A stretch of DNA of 39,281 bases from SAR202 cluster bacterium Io17-Chloro-G4 (lineage in GTDB: Bacteria; Chloroflexota; Dehalococcoidia; Lucifugimonadales; UBA3495): the NCBI GenBank assembly GCA_002816455.1, contig MUCR01000063.1, positions 1 to 39,281 of the forward strand, read 5' to 3'. The notes beneath the pieces are model-generated. The model worked only from the letters and a program-made list of their open reading frames with translations. It had not been told where the DNA came from and did no database searches. A program made the translations under genes and the position numbers. This document shows positions 25,609 through 34,489 of this stretch, piece by piece (the stretch's first letter is position 1; each line of letters begins with the position of its first letter).

Positions 25609-26730
25609 ATGGCTACCAGGAACAAGCCCTCAAATCTAAACCCATCTAGGCAGGAATTCATAGTGAACCCCATCGCTCTTCAGGCTCGCCGCATAGATGT
25701 TCCAGACAGCTTTGAGGCGGTCCAGGACTATTGCTGGGAGCAAGGTTGGACCGACGGTATGCCGGTGGTCCCGCCCACTGAGGAAGCGGTGCGCCGGATG
25801 CTGGCGGGTTACGGGGAAGACCCGGCCCTCTCACTAGGAGTGATTCAACCCCGGAACGCAAAAGCGACTCTAGAAAAGATTGCGATAAATGCTGTGATGG
25901 CCGGATGCGTGCCTGAATACTTCCCGTTGGTTGTAGCTTCTGTGCAGGCAGTACTCAAAGAGGAGTTCAACGTAGCCGGTGTTTCCGCCACCACGGGAGG
26001 CGGAGCTCCCGTAATTATCGTCAATGGTCCCATAGCCAAAGAATTGAACATAAACGGCGACGCCGGTTGTTTCGGTCCGGGCTACCGGGCTAACGCCGCC
26101 ATAGGAAGAGCGCTTCGCTTGGTGATACGCAACTTGGGTGGACTCATCCCGGGTGAGATGGACAAGGCGACGCTTTCAACAACTGGAAGGTATAGCTTTT
26201 GCTTCGCTGAAAACGAAGAGCGTAGCCCTTGGGAACCCCGCCACTTAGAACTGGGCTATGCGCCGACTGACAATATCCTGACCATTATCGGCATCAGGGG
26301 CGTCTATACAGTCATGGAAACGACGGTACCCACGGGAACTGAGGTGCTGCGGACCATCGTCGCCACGATGAAGGCTGGAGGCGTCTCCAACTATTACCAG
26401 ATCGGGACGGGCGCTCAAATCGCATTGGTCTTGTGTCCTGAGCATGCCCAAGACATTGCGACATCCGGTCTATCCAAGGCCGACGTGCGGGAGTACATCT
26501 TCCAGAATGCTCGTATGCCCATCCGCCAGCTAAAAGACATGGCCCATTGGGGAAACCGGAATTGGCCAGCCTGGGTAGACGAAGACAATCCGGAAACGCT
26601 GGTGCCTATTGCCCGCTCGGTAGACGATATCGTGGTGATTGTCGCAGGCGGTGACGGCCGACACTCTGCTTGGTTAGCCGGTTGGGGTGTAACCAGGGTT
26701 GTTACCCAGCAAATTCAGCTGCCATCTTAG
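25609..26730 (+). CDS. Conserved protein neighbouring the UGSC selenoprotein
   Basis: A 373-residue protein whose function I do not recognise. It has an ordered, conserved-looking core: SFEAVQDYCWEQGWTDGMPVVPPTEE (about 35-60), the Gly-rich GVSATTGGGAPVIIVNGP, GDAGCFGPGYRANAAIGRALRLVIRNLGG, SFCFAENEERSPWEPRH and a C-terminal VIVAGGDGRHSAWLAGWG. No signal or membrane segment. ATG 25609 has no ribosome site; GTG 25663, with AGGAA six bases upstream, is a good alternative start giving 355 residues. It sits 122 bases after the selenoprotein on the same strand, and a functional link is likely. Conserved Cys in AGCVPEYF and GDAGCFGPG might exchange with the Sec. Confidence 0.82.
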   Translation: MATRNKPSNLNPSRQEFIVNPIALQARRIDVPDSFEAVQDYCWEQGWTDGMPVVPPTEEAVRRMLAGYGEDPALSLGVIQPRNAKATLEKIAINAVMAGCVPEYFPLVVASVQAVLKEEFNVAGVSATTGGGAPVIIVNGPIAKELNINGDAGCFGPGYRANAAIGRALRLVIRNLGGLIPGEMDKATLSTTGRYSFCFAENEERSPWEPRHLELGYAPTDNILTIIGIRGVYTVMETTVPTGTEVLRTIVATMKAGGVSNYYQIGTGAQIALVLCPEHAQDIATSGLSKADVREYIFQNARMPIRQLKDMAHWGNRNWPAWVDEDNPETLVPIARSVDDIVVIVAGGDGRHSAWLAGWGVTRVVTQQIQLPS

Positions 26731-27197
26731 CCGAAGATCCCGATCGTTCCTTAAGCGTACCGCCAGTCCGCTCCTGATATCACTATCCTCTACTGTCTCC
26801 CTTTCGGCTCTTATGAGCAGAGCATTGTCATGTAGTGAACTGATTTCGTCAAAATGCGCAATGGTTCAAACATGACCATTAGCTTCAGCCAACCGGAAGT
26901 CCCTTCTTATGCGTAAAACGTAGGAGAGTCAATACCACGGTCACCTAGCCACATAGACCGGGTTATCACCGGTGCTAGAGTAATTCTGTCCCCTAGAACC
27001 TAAGGAAATTATGGCGCATCTTAGTAATACAACGGGGTAATACAGCGGGAATAATTCTCGTGGTTAAATGGAATTACGAACAATCGTCAATTCCCTGGGA
27101 TAATCGGACATTATGAACGATTCCGTCTATATCTATGGGGTAACGTGGCTGATGCCCTTCAATAGACGAGTGTATGACGGCTATGTCTCTAAGAATA
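26731..27197. other. Gene-poor gap, lower GC
   Basis: Most of the 526-base gap between the UGSC partner and the zinc-ribbon gene. It is visibly more A/T-rich than its neighbours. I found no convincing gene, tRNA, riboswitch consensus or insertion sequence. A 45-codon open frame at 27113-27250 overlaps the promoter at 27198-27227 and is not accepted. It may be decayed coding sequence or an unrecognised RNA. Confidence 0.5.
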
Positions 27198-27227
27198 TTG
27201 ACGAATACCTACTAGCTCTGCTAGAAT
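27198..27227 (+). promoter_or_regulatory. Sigma70-type promoter for the zinc-ribbon gene
   Basis: TTGACG (27198-27203), 18-base spacer, TAGAAT (27222-27227). Start near 27234, followed by AGAGG at 27243-27247 and ATG 27257. Confidence 0.55.
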
Positions 27228-27256
27228 ATAAGCCTGAGATACAGAGGTAATTAACT

Positions 27257-27529
27257 ATGACGCAGCAAGCAGAAATAACAAAGATCTCCGAAGAGTTTAT
27301 CGACGAAGGGCCCCAATGCATGCACTACTGGGTAATCCAACCGGCCACCGGCCCGGTTAGCCCCGGAATATGCCAAACATGCGGAGAGACCCGGGACTTC
27401 AAAAACTACGTGGAAGGAGCCTCTTGGGGCGACTCCCGACTTTCCAACCGCTCTAATGGCGAGGAAACGAAAGAAGTCTCCAGAGCCGTAGTCGACTCCT
27501 CGGACGGAGATGAGCAAGACGAGGAATAA
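27257..27529 (+). CDS. Small zinc-ribbon-like protein
   Basis: A 90-residue protein. Residues about 20-50 read CMHYWVIQPATGPVSPGICQTCG followed by ETRDFKNY: one Cys/His pair and one CxxC that could bind a metal. This CxHxW...P.G...G.C..CG..R.F.N pattern is common in small Chloroflexota and Actinobacteria proteins of unknown function. The C-terminal 35 residues are acidic and Ser-rich, probably disordered. It is a single-gene unit with its own promoter and terminator. No function is proposed. Confidence 0.75.
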   Translation: MTQQAEITKISEEFIDEGPQCMHYWVIQPATGPVSPGICQTCGETRDFKNYVEGASWGDSRLSNRSNGEETKEVSRAVVDSSDGDEQDEE

Positions 27530-27577
27530 AACCTCGCTTTTCTCAATCTCGCCCCGTCTACATGGTTAATTTCGGTA

Positions 27578-27614
27578 GAAAAATGGCCCCTGAAAATTTC
27601 AGGGGCCATTTTTC
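27578..27614. terminator. Strong bidirectional terminator
   Basis: GAAAAATGGCCCCTGAAA (27578-27595) pairs completely with TTTCAGGGGCCATTTTTC (27597-27614). A GC core flanked by A-run and T-run means it can terminate on both strands. It ends the zinc-ribbon transcript and insulates dnaE. Confidence 0.9.
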
Positions 27615-27696
27615 TTGGGCTATTAATTTACGCTGAGTAACTCTATATTTCCTAGTAGCCAATTCCTCAACAGTTACTACATCTGGTATTTTCCCC

Positions 27697-27729
27697 TTGA
27701 CAGTGGGTTAGTGGGCCAGGGATTATAAT
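27697..27729 (+). promoter_or_regulatory. Possible dnaE promoter
   Basis: A perfect TATAAT at 27724-27729 lies 63 bases before dnaE, with a perfect TTGACA at 27697-27702. The spacing is 21 bases, longer than the normal 16-18, so the two hexamers may not act together. GATTAT at 27721-27726 would give an 18-base spacer. Confidence 0.4.
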
Positions 27730-27791
27730 ACTTCCACTGTAGAGTTGGTACTGCCCGTATTGGCGGCGCTCTAATTATCGCTGGAGGCCGG

Positions 27792-30700
27792 ATGCCCGAA
27801 CCAGGTCCACAAACTTCCTTCACCCATCTGCACACCCATACCGAATACAGCATGCTGGACGGCATCAGCCGCATCCCCGATTTGGTGGCTCGCACCAAGG
27901 AATTAGGGATGGAATCTTTGGCCATCACCGACCACGGCACGTTCTACGGCGTGGTGGATTTTTACTCAGCCTGCAAAGACGCGGGGATCAAACCGATCAT
28001 CGGTTGCGAAGTTTACGTGGCCCACTCAAGCCGCTTCGATAAGTCCGGCAGCGAGCGCAGCCCTCATCATTTGGTCCTGCTGGCCAGGGACAACACTGGC
28101 TACCAAAACTTGATGCGACTGGTCACTCAAGCCCACGTTGAGGGTTTCCACTACCGGCCGCGTATCGACAGCGACCTTCTGGAGGAACACCACCAAGGCC
28201 TGATTGCCCTTTCCGGCTGCCCATCGGCCGAGGTCCCTCGCCTATTGACCGACGGCAACGCCGAAGAGGCGGCCAAGGTGGCCTGTTGGTACAAAGAGCG
28301 CTTCGGCGATGGCTACTTCTTGGAGTTGCAGCGCCACGAGCACGTTCCCAATCTACCTGAAATAAATCAGGCGTTGGTCCAGTTAGGCAAGGAACTGGAT
28401 ATCCCCTTGGTGGTCACCAACGACTCCCACTACGTGCGCCAAGAGGAATCACCTCTACAGGACATCTACATCTGCATCCAAACGAATACCACGGTCAAAG
28501 ATGAGAAACGCCTCCGGATGGAGGACAACTCCTACTACATTAAAAGCCCTCAAGAAATGGCTCAGCTCTTCTCCGATTTTCCGGAAGGATTGGCCAACAC
28601 TCAGCTCATCTCTGACATGTGCCAGGTGGATTTAGACTTCGGCCAGACTCACCTGCCAAATTACCCCGTCCCGGGCGCCATGGACGCCGACCAATACTTG
28701 ACTCAACTGTGCTGGGATGGTTTCAAAACCCGCTATCCCCACCCGACGGCTGCGGCCGAAGAGCGGTTGAAGTACGAATTGGAAGTTATCCAGTACACCA
28801 ATTTCGCCAACTACTTCCTCGTCGTGTGGGACATCATCGATTTTGTTCGCCGCAACGGCATAATGTACGGCGTTCGGGGCAGCGCCGCCGGAAGCGTGGC
28901 TCTGTACTGCTTGGGAATCACCAACGTGGACCCAATGCAATACCGGCTGGTCTTCGAGCGTTTCCTGAACTTGGAACGCAAGGAAATGCCGGACATTGAC
29001 TTGGACTTTCAGGACGACCGTCGAGACGAGGTGCTCCATTACGTCGTCGACCGCTACGGCAGCGACCGTGTGGCTCAAATTATTACCTTCGGCACTCTGG
29101 GCGCCAAAGCCGCCCTTCGGGACGTGGGCCGAGCCCTGGGCATGCCCTACGGCGATGTGGATCGTATTGCTCGCATGGTGCCATTAAAGTCCCGCACCCT
29201 AGCGGACGCGCTAAAGGCTAACAACGAATTGCAAACAGCCTACGACAACGAGCAACCGGTGACCCAATTGGTGGACACCGCCCAAGGGCTGGAAGGGATA
29301 GTCCATCACGTCAGCACCCACGCCGCCGGCGTGCTCATCGCCTCCGAGCCCTTGACCCAGACAGTACCGTTGCAACGGCCTGTCCGCGGCGACGAAGACA
29401 GCCCCGTTCTGATGACCCAGTTTTCCATGGACCCAGTCGCCCACTTGGGCTTGCTCAAGATGGACTTCTTGGGATTGACCAACTTAACCATCCTTGACCG
29501 GGCAATAAAGTTACTGGACCAAACCCAGGGAATCCGAATCGACCTCGACCGCTTGCCCTTGAACGACGTGGCCACTTTCGAGTTGCTTTCCTCGGGCAAT
29601 ACGACTGACTTGTTCCAACTGGAAAGCGCAGGCATGCAACGGTATATCAAGGACTTAAAGCCCTCCAACTTGGGGGACATCGCCGCCATGATTGCCCTGT
29701 ATCGACCAGGGCCTATGGAGAATATCGGCACCTTCATCGACGCCAAATTTGGTCGTGTGGAGGTGACTTATCCCCATCCCAGCTTGAAAGACCTTCTGGA
29801 CGAGACCTACGGAATCATCGTCTACCAAGACCAAGTGCTGCTAATCCTGCAACAGTTCGCTGGCTACACTCTGGGCAGCGCCGACATCGTTCGCAAAGCC
29901 ATGGGCAAGAAGATTGCCTCTCTCATGGCCCAAGAACGGGAGCGATTTGTGGAAGGCGCCAAGGGTAAAGGCTTCGATGAAGCACTGGCGGTGGACATCT
30001 TCAACCTGATCGAGCCTTTCGCCGGTTACGCCTTCAACAAAGCCCACAGCGTCAGCTATGCCCTTATCTCCTATTGGACCGCCTACTTCAAGGCTAACTA
30101 TCCCTTGGAGTACATGACCTCGGTCCTCAATTCCCGCATGGACCATCCCGACAAGATCGTCACATCCATAAACGAGTGCTTCCGTTTGGGGATTCCAGTA
30201 CTTTTGCCGGACATCAACAAATCCGATGAGTTTTTTAGCATTGAAAAAACTGGAGCGCCCAACCGACAACAGAAAAGAATTGCAGAAAGCGGAATCGGCG
30301 GCGCTCAAAGCATTCGTATGGGATTGGCCGCCGTTAAGACCGTGGGTGAAGGCGCAGTGCGTCCATTGGTGGAAGAACGAAAGAACAAAGGGGAGTTCGC
30401 CTCCATCGATGATTTTTGCCGCCGGGCCGACCCGAAAGGACTAAACCGGCGCACCATGGAAAGCCTGATAAAAGCCGGGGCATTCGATAGCTTGGCGTCG
30501 CGGGGAGCCGTGCTTGAGGCGGTGGATATCATCGTCGCCACAGCCCAGCGGGAAGCCCGCACCCGCAACTCCGGTCAGACGAGCATGTTTGGCGGCGAAA
30601 CCGACCAACCTGGGTTAGAGCAAGCGCCAGGTATTCCCCTCACAGGCGCCGAAGTGACCGCCGAAGAGAAAGCAGCCTGGGAGCGGGAGCTCTTGGGGTT

Positions 30701-31529
30701 GCCCCTTTCCGTTAACCCTCTCAGGAGACTAGCCTCGCTGGATCCTGGTGACGCAACGGTGTCGCTGGACCACCTTGATGAAGGGATGCAGGGCAAAACT
30801 ATGACCCTGTTGGGCCACGTTTCGGCCCTCAACGAGCGGTACACCAAAGAGCAAAAAAAGTTTTTGGTGGTCACCTTCGATCTTTTGGGCGGGCAGGTAG
30901 AGGTCATAGTTTGGCCAGATGTCCTGGAACGGACCCAGGGAATCTGGACGGAAGGAAAGCTGCTTCGAACAACCGGCAAGCTGCGCTTTCGAGGAGACCA
31001 GTTTTCTCTGGCGTGTGACCAAGTGCAGGAGCACATGTCCGATGAATCGCTGGATCGTCCCTCCAACGGCCCACCTTCAACGGATAGTAACGGTAACGGA
31101 AATGGCGCCAGCCACGCAAACGGCCACTCCACTGCCCCAGCCAATCGTTCTTCGGGCCGACCGGCTAGAAACGGAGGGGGCTCCGCCTCCACTACCTCTG
31201 GCGCCAACTCTGGCGCCGGAACGGCTGGAAAATCCGCCAATGGTGATTCAAATTCCCGTACGGTGTTTTTGACAGTGACTGAATCCGACGATGCCGCCAC
31301 CGACGCCCAACTATTACGGGAAGTCATTGGAGTAATTCTGGATTACCCCGGCAAAGACCGAGTCAACTTGGAGATACGCACCGGCGGGCGCAAAGTTGTA
31401 ATGGAATTGCCGGTGGTGAGCACGGGCTACTGCCAAGACCTGAAACAGCGCTTGGAAGAGCTTCTGGGAACCGGGACTGTGGCGCTGGCGGATAAGTCCC
31501 GAGCCTACGAGGCAAACGTGCCAGCCTGA
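27792..31529 (+). CDS. dnaE: DNA polymerase III alpha subunit
   Basis: A 1245-residue DnaE, the replicative polymerase. PHP domain starts FTHLHTHTEYSMLDG (about 10-24) with LAITDHGTFYG, so its metal ligands look intact. Palm aspartates are Asp401 and Asp403 in MPDIDLDFQDDRR and Asp558 in KMDFLGLTNL. The helix-hairpin-helix tandem region spans about 840-905. An OB-fold begins near 1004 (MTLLGHVSALNERYTKEQKKF). Residues about 1085-1160 are a Ser/Gly/Asn-rich low-complexity linker leading to a small C-terminal domain (about 1160-1240, with LEIRTGGRKVVMELP). CTGGAGG precedes ATG 27792. Complete and unbroken. Confidence 0.97.
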   Translation: MPEPGPQTSFTHLHTHTEYSMLDGISRIPDLVARTKELGMESLAITDHGTFYGVVDFYSACKDAGIKPIIGCEVYVAHSSRFDKSGSERSPHHLVLLARDNTGYQNLMRLVTQAHVEGFHYRPRIDSDLLEEHHQGLIALSGCPSAEVPRLLTDGNAEEAAKVACWYKERFGDGYFLELQRHEHVPNLPEINQALVQLGKELDIPLVVTNDSHYVRQEESPLQDIYICIQTNTTVKDEKRLRMEDNSYYIKSPQEMAQLFSDFPEGLANTQLISDMCQVDLDFGQTHLPNYPVPGAMDADQYLTQLCWDGFKTRYPHPTAAAEERLKYELEVIQYTNFANYFLVVWDIIDFVRRNGIMYGVRGSAAGSVALYCLGITNVDPMQYRLVFERFLNLERKEMPDIDLDFQDDRRDEVLHYVVDRYGSDRVAQIITFGTLGAKAALRDVGRALGMPYGDVDRIARMVPLKSRTLADALKANNELQTAYDNEQPVTQLVDTAQGLEGIVHHVSTHAAGVLIASEPLTQTVPLQRPVRGDEDSPVLMTQFSMDPVAHLGLLKMDFLGLTNLTILDRAIKLLDQTQGIRIDLDRLPLNDVATFELLSSGNTTDLFQLESAGMQRYIKDLKPSNLGDIAAMIALYRPGPMENIGTFIDAKFGRVEVTYPHPSLKDLLDETYGIIVYQDQVLLILQQFAGYTLGSADIVRKAMGKKIASLMAQERERFVEGAKGKGFDEALAVDIFNLIEPFAGYAFNKAHSVSYALISYWTAYFKANYPLEYMTSVLNSRMDHPDKIVTSINECFRLGIPVLLPDINKSDEFFSIEKTGAPNRQQKRIAESGIGGAQSIRMGLAAVKTVGEGAVRPLVEERKNKGEFASIDDFCRRADPKGLNRRTMESLIKAGAFDSLASRGAVLEAVDIIVATAQREARTRNSGQTSMFGGETDQPGLEQAPGIPLTGAEVTAEEKAAWERELLGLPLSVNPLRRLASLDPGDATVSLDHLDEGMQGKTMTLLGHVSALNERYTKEQKKFLVVTFDLLGGQVEVIVWPDVLERTQGIWTEGKLLRTTGKLRFRGDQFSLACDQVQEHMSDESLDRPSNGPPSTDSNGNGNGASHANGHSTAPANRSSGRPARNGGGSASTTSGANSGAGTAGKSANGDSNSRTVFLTVTESDDAATDAQLLREVIGVILDYPGKDRVNLEIRTGGRKVVMELPVVSTGYCQDLKQRLEELLGTGTVALADKSRAYEANVPA

Positions 31530-31559
31530 TCTCCTTTGCGCTCCGGCCATGGGAACAAC

Positions 31560-31594
31560 AAAAAAGAGCCCCGATTAAATCGGGGCTCTTTTTT
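31560..31594. terminator. Bidirectional terminator between dnaE and the radical SAM gene
   Basis: AAAAAAGAGCCCCGAT (31560-31575) pairs with ATCGGGGCTCTTTTTT (31579-31594) around TAA. T-run on both strands; it serves the two converging genes. Confidence 0.92.
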
Positions 31595-31613
31595 GAAGTC
31601 GCTGTATAGACGG

Positions 31614-33149
31614 TTAGTCGCCGCCCATGGTGATGGCTGTCCGCTCCAAGCCCGCAGCCAATGTCGAGCCGGGGAACTTGGCCGGGTGGATCCCTTCTTC
31701 CGGAAGCATTTCTTCAATGAGTTTCTCGTTCTCATCGTAATACTTACCTTCGACGGTTTCCAGGTATTTGATCCACTTCTTCGTGCTGCGACGGATTTCC
31801 CATGACCAATAGTTATAGGCGATTCGCTTCAGGCCACACCAGATATCACCCTTTAGTAGCCGGCGCATGACCTGTTTCGGCCCATAGAACTTCTGGTAAG
31901 CCGCGTTAATCTCACGCTGCAGCGTGCTCGGTTTCATGTTCTTCGGCAAGAACATCACGAAGGTACCATCTAGCCTATCCCAAGAAGGCAAGAAGAAACG
32001 GTTGATTTTGATATTGGGCGAGTTCAATTCCGGGTAGCCGCTCAGAGGGAACAGAGCAACGTAGTCAATATCAATCTCGATGGCGGCTTGAATCGTCGCC
32101 CGAAGGCTATCCACCGTGTCTTCATCGGAGCCCATCACGAAGGAGCCTAAGACTCTTAACCCGTGGTCCTTGATGGTCGCCAAGGATTTCCTCAGACCTT
32201 CTTGAGTCTGGGCCTTGTTCAATAGCTTCAAGACGTTGTTGTCAAAGGACTCCAGTCCCATATATAAAGTGTTTATCTGGGCCTTTTTCAACAAGGCCAG
32301 CAATTCCTCGTCCCGGGCCACTTCCATCCTGGTGAAGCAAATGCCGTACCACTTGATTCCTTCGTCGATGATCCGGTTCAGCAGGTCCTTGGTGCGTTGC
32401 CGGTTCACAGTGAAGTGGTTGTCTACAATGAAGAAATACTTGGTACCAACCAGCTTTTGCTGGTATTTGATGTCTTCGATTATGTTATCTATGCTGCGCA
32501 ACCGGTAGGCGCGCCCCAGCTCCCTGGGAGCGATGCAAAAGGAGCAGTCATAAGGGCAACCCCTACTAGTCTGAAGGAGTTGCCAGCGCATCTTAAGCTT
32601 GCTCAGTAGCTTCCAACGAGGCCATTTCATATAACCTTGAATCAACTCCAAATCTGGAATTGTTTCAAATTCCTGGGTAAACGGTCGATCCGGCGTGCTC
32701 CTGACCTTCCCATGATCCCAGTACGATATCCCCATGACCTGACTCAGTTCTTGGTCATTCTTCCAAGTTTTCAAAATTTCCGGCAAGGTCTCGTCGCCTT
32801 CCTTCCGGACCACTATATCGCAGTACTGGAGAGTGTCTTCCCACATCACGGAGGCGTGAGTCCCGCCGATAATGATAGGCATCTCCGGCTTGACCGCTTT
32901 AATCTTGTTGATGTAATCGATCGTTTTGGGCATGGTGGAACTGAAGGCATGGAAACAGACCACGTCAGATTTCACCACATCGTCCCAGTCTATGGGACCT
33001 ATATGCTCCACGTAGGCTTTAACGTCATATCCAGCGTCCCGGGTAATAGTCGCCACAAGCGGCATGCCGTATTCGGGGAACAGGGCGTGTGTCACCAAGT
33101 TCCAATAGGGTAGCTCGGGGCTAATAAACGCAACTTTTTCAATTTTCAC
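31614..33149 (-). CDS. B12-binding-domain radical SAM protein
   Basis: A 511-residue radical S-adenosylmethionine enzyme. The N-terminal Rossmann-like cobalamin-binding region runs about 1-140 (VAFISPELPYWN, VVCFHAFSSTMP, PIIIGGTHASVMWED), without the DxHxxG lower-ligand motif, as in many members. The [4Fe-4S] motif is Cys198, Cys202, Cys205 in SRGCPYDCSFC, followed by the SAM barrel (FFIVDNHF, TLYMGLESFD, VLGSFVMGSDEDT). The C-terminus is about 100 residues of helical extension. Start is GTG 33149 with AGGGGG about 7 bases upstream. It resembles the BchE/HpnJ-type class; the substrate is unknown. A promoter at 33312-33340 leaves a long leader. Confidence 0.92.
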   Translation of the reverse strand: MKIEKVAFISPELPYWNLVTHALFPEYGMPLVATITRDAGYDVKAYVEHIGPIDWDDVVKSDVVCFHAFSSTMPKTIDYINKIKAVKPEMPIIIGGTHASVMWEDTLQYCDIVVRKEGDETLPEILKTWKNDQELSQVMGISYWDHGKVRSTPDRPFTQEFETIPDLELIQGYMKWPRWKLLSKLKMRWQLLQTSRGCPYDCSFCIAPRELGRAYRLRSIDNIIEDIKYQQKLVGTKYFFIVDNHFTVNRQRTKDLLNRIIDEGIKWYGICFTRMEVARDEELLALLKKAQINTLYMGLESFDNNVLKLLNKAQTQEGLRKSLATIKDHGLRVLGSFVMGSDEDTVDSLRATIQAAIEIDIDYVALFPLSGYPELNSPNIKINRFFLPSWDRLDGTFVMFLPKNMKPSTLQREINAAYQKFYGPKQVMRRLLKGDIWCGLKRIAYNYWSWEIRRSTKKWIKYLETVEGKYYDENEKLIEEMLPEEGIHPAKFPGSTLAAGLERTAITMGGD

Positions 33150-33311
33150 CGGAATACCCCCTTTACAGGTGGGCCGGGCTAACGAACAAGCCGGGCTTTA
33201 ACTGAGTTCGGACCCCCAATCAGACTCACAGTCCCATCCCTCATTAAAGTTCTGGGCCAGCATCCGTTCGACTAATATATCTGTTCGGGATTAATAAAGG
33301 AAATCCTTTAA
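33150..33311 (-). other. Long leader of the radical SAM gene
   Basis: About 156 bases between the predicted start of transcription and GTG 33149. It contains AGCCCGGC twice (near 33170-33200 on the opposite strand) and can form some hairpins, but I do not see the conserved box of the cobalamin riboswitch. Together with the promoter and 33341-33474 it makes a 325-base gap with no gene. Confidence 0.45.
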
Positions 33312-33340
33312 AAAATACCGGCATGAAATCGTTCTGTCAA
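33312..33340 (-). promoter_or_regulatory. Sigma70-type promoter for the radical SAM gene
   Basis: Minus strand TTGACA (33340-33335), 17-base spacer, TATTTT (33317-33312). Perfect -35 and ideal spacing. Confidence 0.6.
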
Positions 33341-33474
33341 CGCTTACTAGAACGACTAAATGCGAGAATTCCTTCGTGTCCTTTATTTGCGCTTCTTGGG
33401 TAAGACCTCCCGTCCATTGCAATTCTCAATTTTGTCCACGAGGATATGGCCTAGTTGGCCTCAAAATCAGGCCG

Positions 33475-34353
33475 TCAGCCTTCCTCGATGAACTCCCGGA
33501 TGGCCTGAGATAATTCATTGGGTTTGTGATAGCCGATGTCATGCATGGTTTCGGGGATCCAATGCACGCGGCCATTTTCCAAAAATCCCATGGCCGACTC
33601 CACCATGGCAATTCGTCTCAATGCAAATTCGGAGCCTACCCGGTCCGGAGTAGGACCCGCGGGAATGATCAGCGAGGGGCATTGCACTTTTGGCAACAGA
33701 GACGCTGGCGGGTAATCCCACATGGTTCGGATTACCTGGGCATGATTATCCGGCCTCAATATATCTTGAATCTGCCCTTCTTCATCTTCGTAGACCATTG
33801 TTTGGACGATCCGTTCTAAATCATCGCTCCAGCAAGACGCCAATTGGGTCCGCAACCGGTCTAGAAATTCCTCCCGATTTCCGGTCACGTCTCTGGGGCG
33901 CACTCGCTGAGAAAAGCTTTCCCAAGTGGCTTCCTCACCCAGCCGAGCGTCCAAAAACCCACCGTCAATCATGATCAGCTTTTGCACCCTTTCCGGATAA
34001 TGGGCTGCCAAGGCCGATGCCACATGGCCGCCCCAAGAGTGGCCCAACACGATCGCCTCTGAAATATCCTCTTGGTCCATCAGCGAGGTAATGTCCGATG
34101 CCAAAGTAGGCCAATCGTAGCCGCTGCTGGCTTGGGTTGTTTGGCCATGGCCACGTTGGTCTGGAGCAATAACGCGGTAACCATCAGAGAGCAGATTGGC
34201 CACCATGTCGTACCAGTTGCCGGAGGATGCCAAGCCGTGCAAAGCCATGATGGGAGGCCCATTGCCACCCCAGTCAACGTAGCGCATGCGAAGCGGGCCC
34301 ACATTGGCCCACTTGTCCGCTGGCAGGCGGAGAATCGAGGTTTTTTCCACCAA
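33475..34353 (-). CDS. Alpha/beta hydrolase
   Basis: A serine alpha/beta hydrolase of 292 residues with the preferred start. The oxyanion loop is MALHGLASSG, the nucleophile elbow GHSWGG (Ser106), and the C-terminal His in WIPETMHDIGYHKP. The frame is open to ATG 34428, but the extra 25 residues look unlike a hydrolase N-terminus; TTG 34353 has TTAGGAG eight bases upstream and gives MVEKTSILRLPADKW, so I choose it. It has the APDQRGHG signature of epoxide hydrolase/haloperoxidase-like members. Substrate unknown. It follows the methyltransferase gene on the same strand. Confidence 0.88.
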   Translation of the reverse strand: MVEKTSILRLPADKWANVGPLRMRYVDWGGNGPPIMALHGLASSGNWYDMVANLLSDGYRVIAPDQRGHGQTTQASSGYDWPTLASDITSLMDQEDISEAIVLGHSWGGHVASALAAHYPERVQKLIMIDGGFLDARLGEEATWESFSQRVRPRDVTGNREEFLDRLRTQLASCWSDDLERIVQTMVYEDEEGQIQDILRPDNHAQVIRTMWDYPPASLLPKVQCPSLIIPAGPTPDRVGSEFALRRIAMVESAMGFLENGRVHWIPETMHDIGYHKPNELSQAIREFIEEG

Positions 34354-34489
34354 GGGGCAAACTCCTAAACCGCCGGCAGTCAGAGAGACTTGCCAGCTAG
34401 CGAGATTATCCGAAACATGATAACCCATCGCAAGTCATATTGGCAGCAATTGTTTGAAAACCGGCGGAGAGGGCAATAACTCTTTGAGA

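Noticed and set aside
27113-27250. 45-codon open frame MNDSVYIYGVTW... ahead of the zinc-ribbon gene
   Set aside because: It has no good ribosome site, unusual codons (CTA, ATA, AGA) and contains the predicted promoter TTGACG-TAGAAT of the next gene. An open frame of this size is expected by chance in A/T-richer DNA.
33150-33311. Cobalamin riboswitch before the B12-type radical SAM gene
   Set aside because: The conserved B12-box sequence is not seen on the minus strand.
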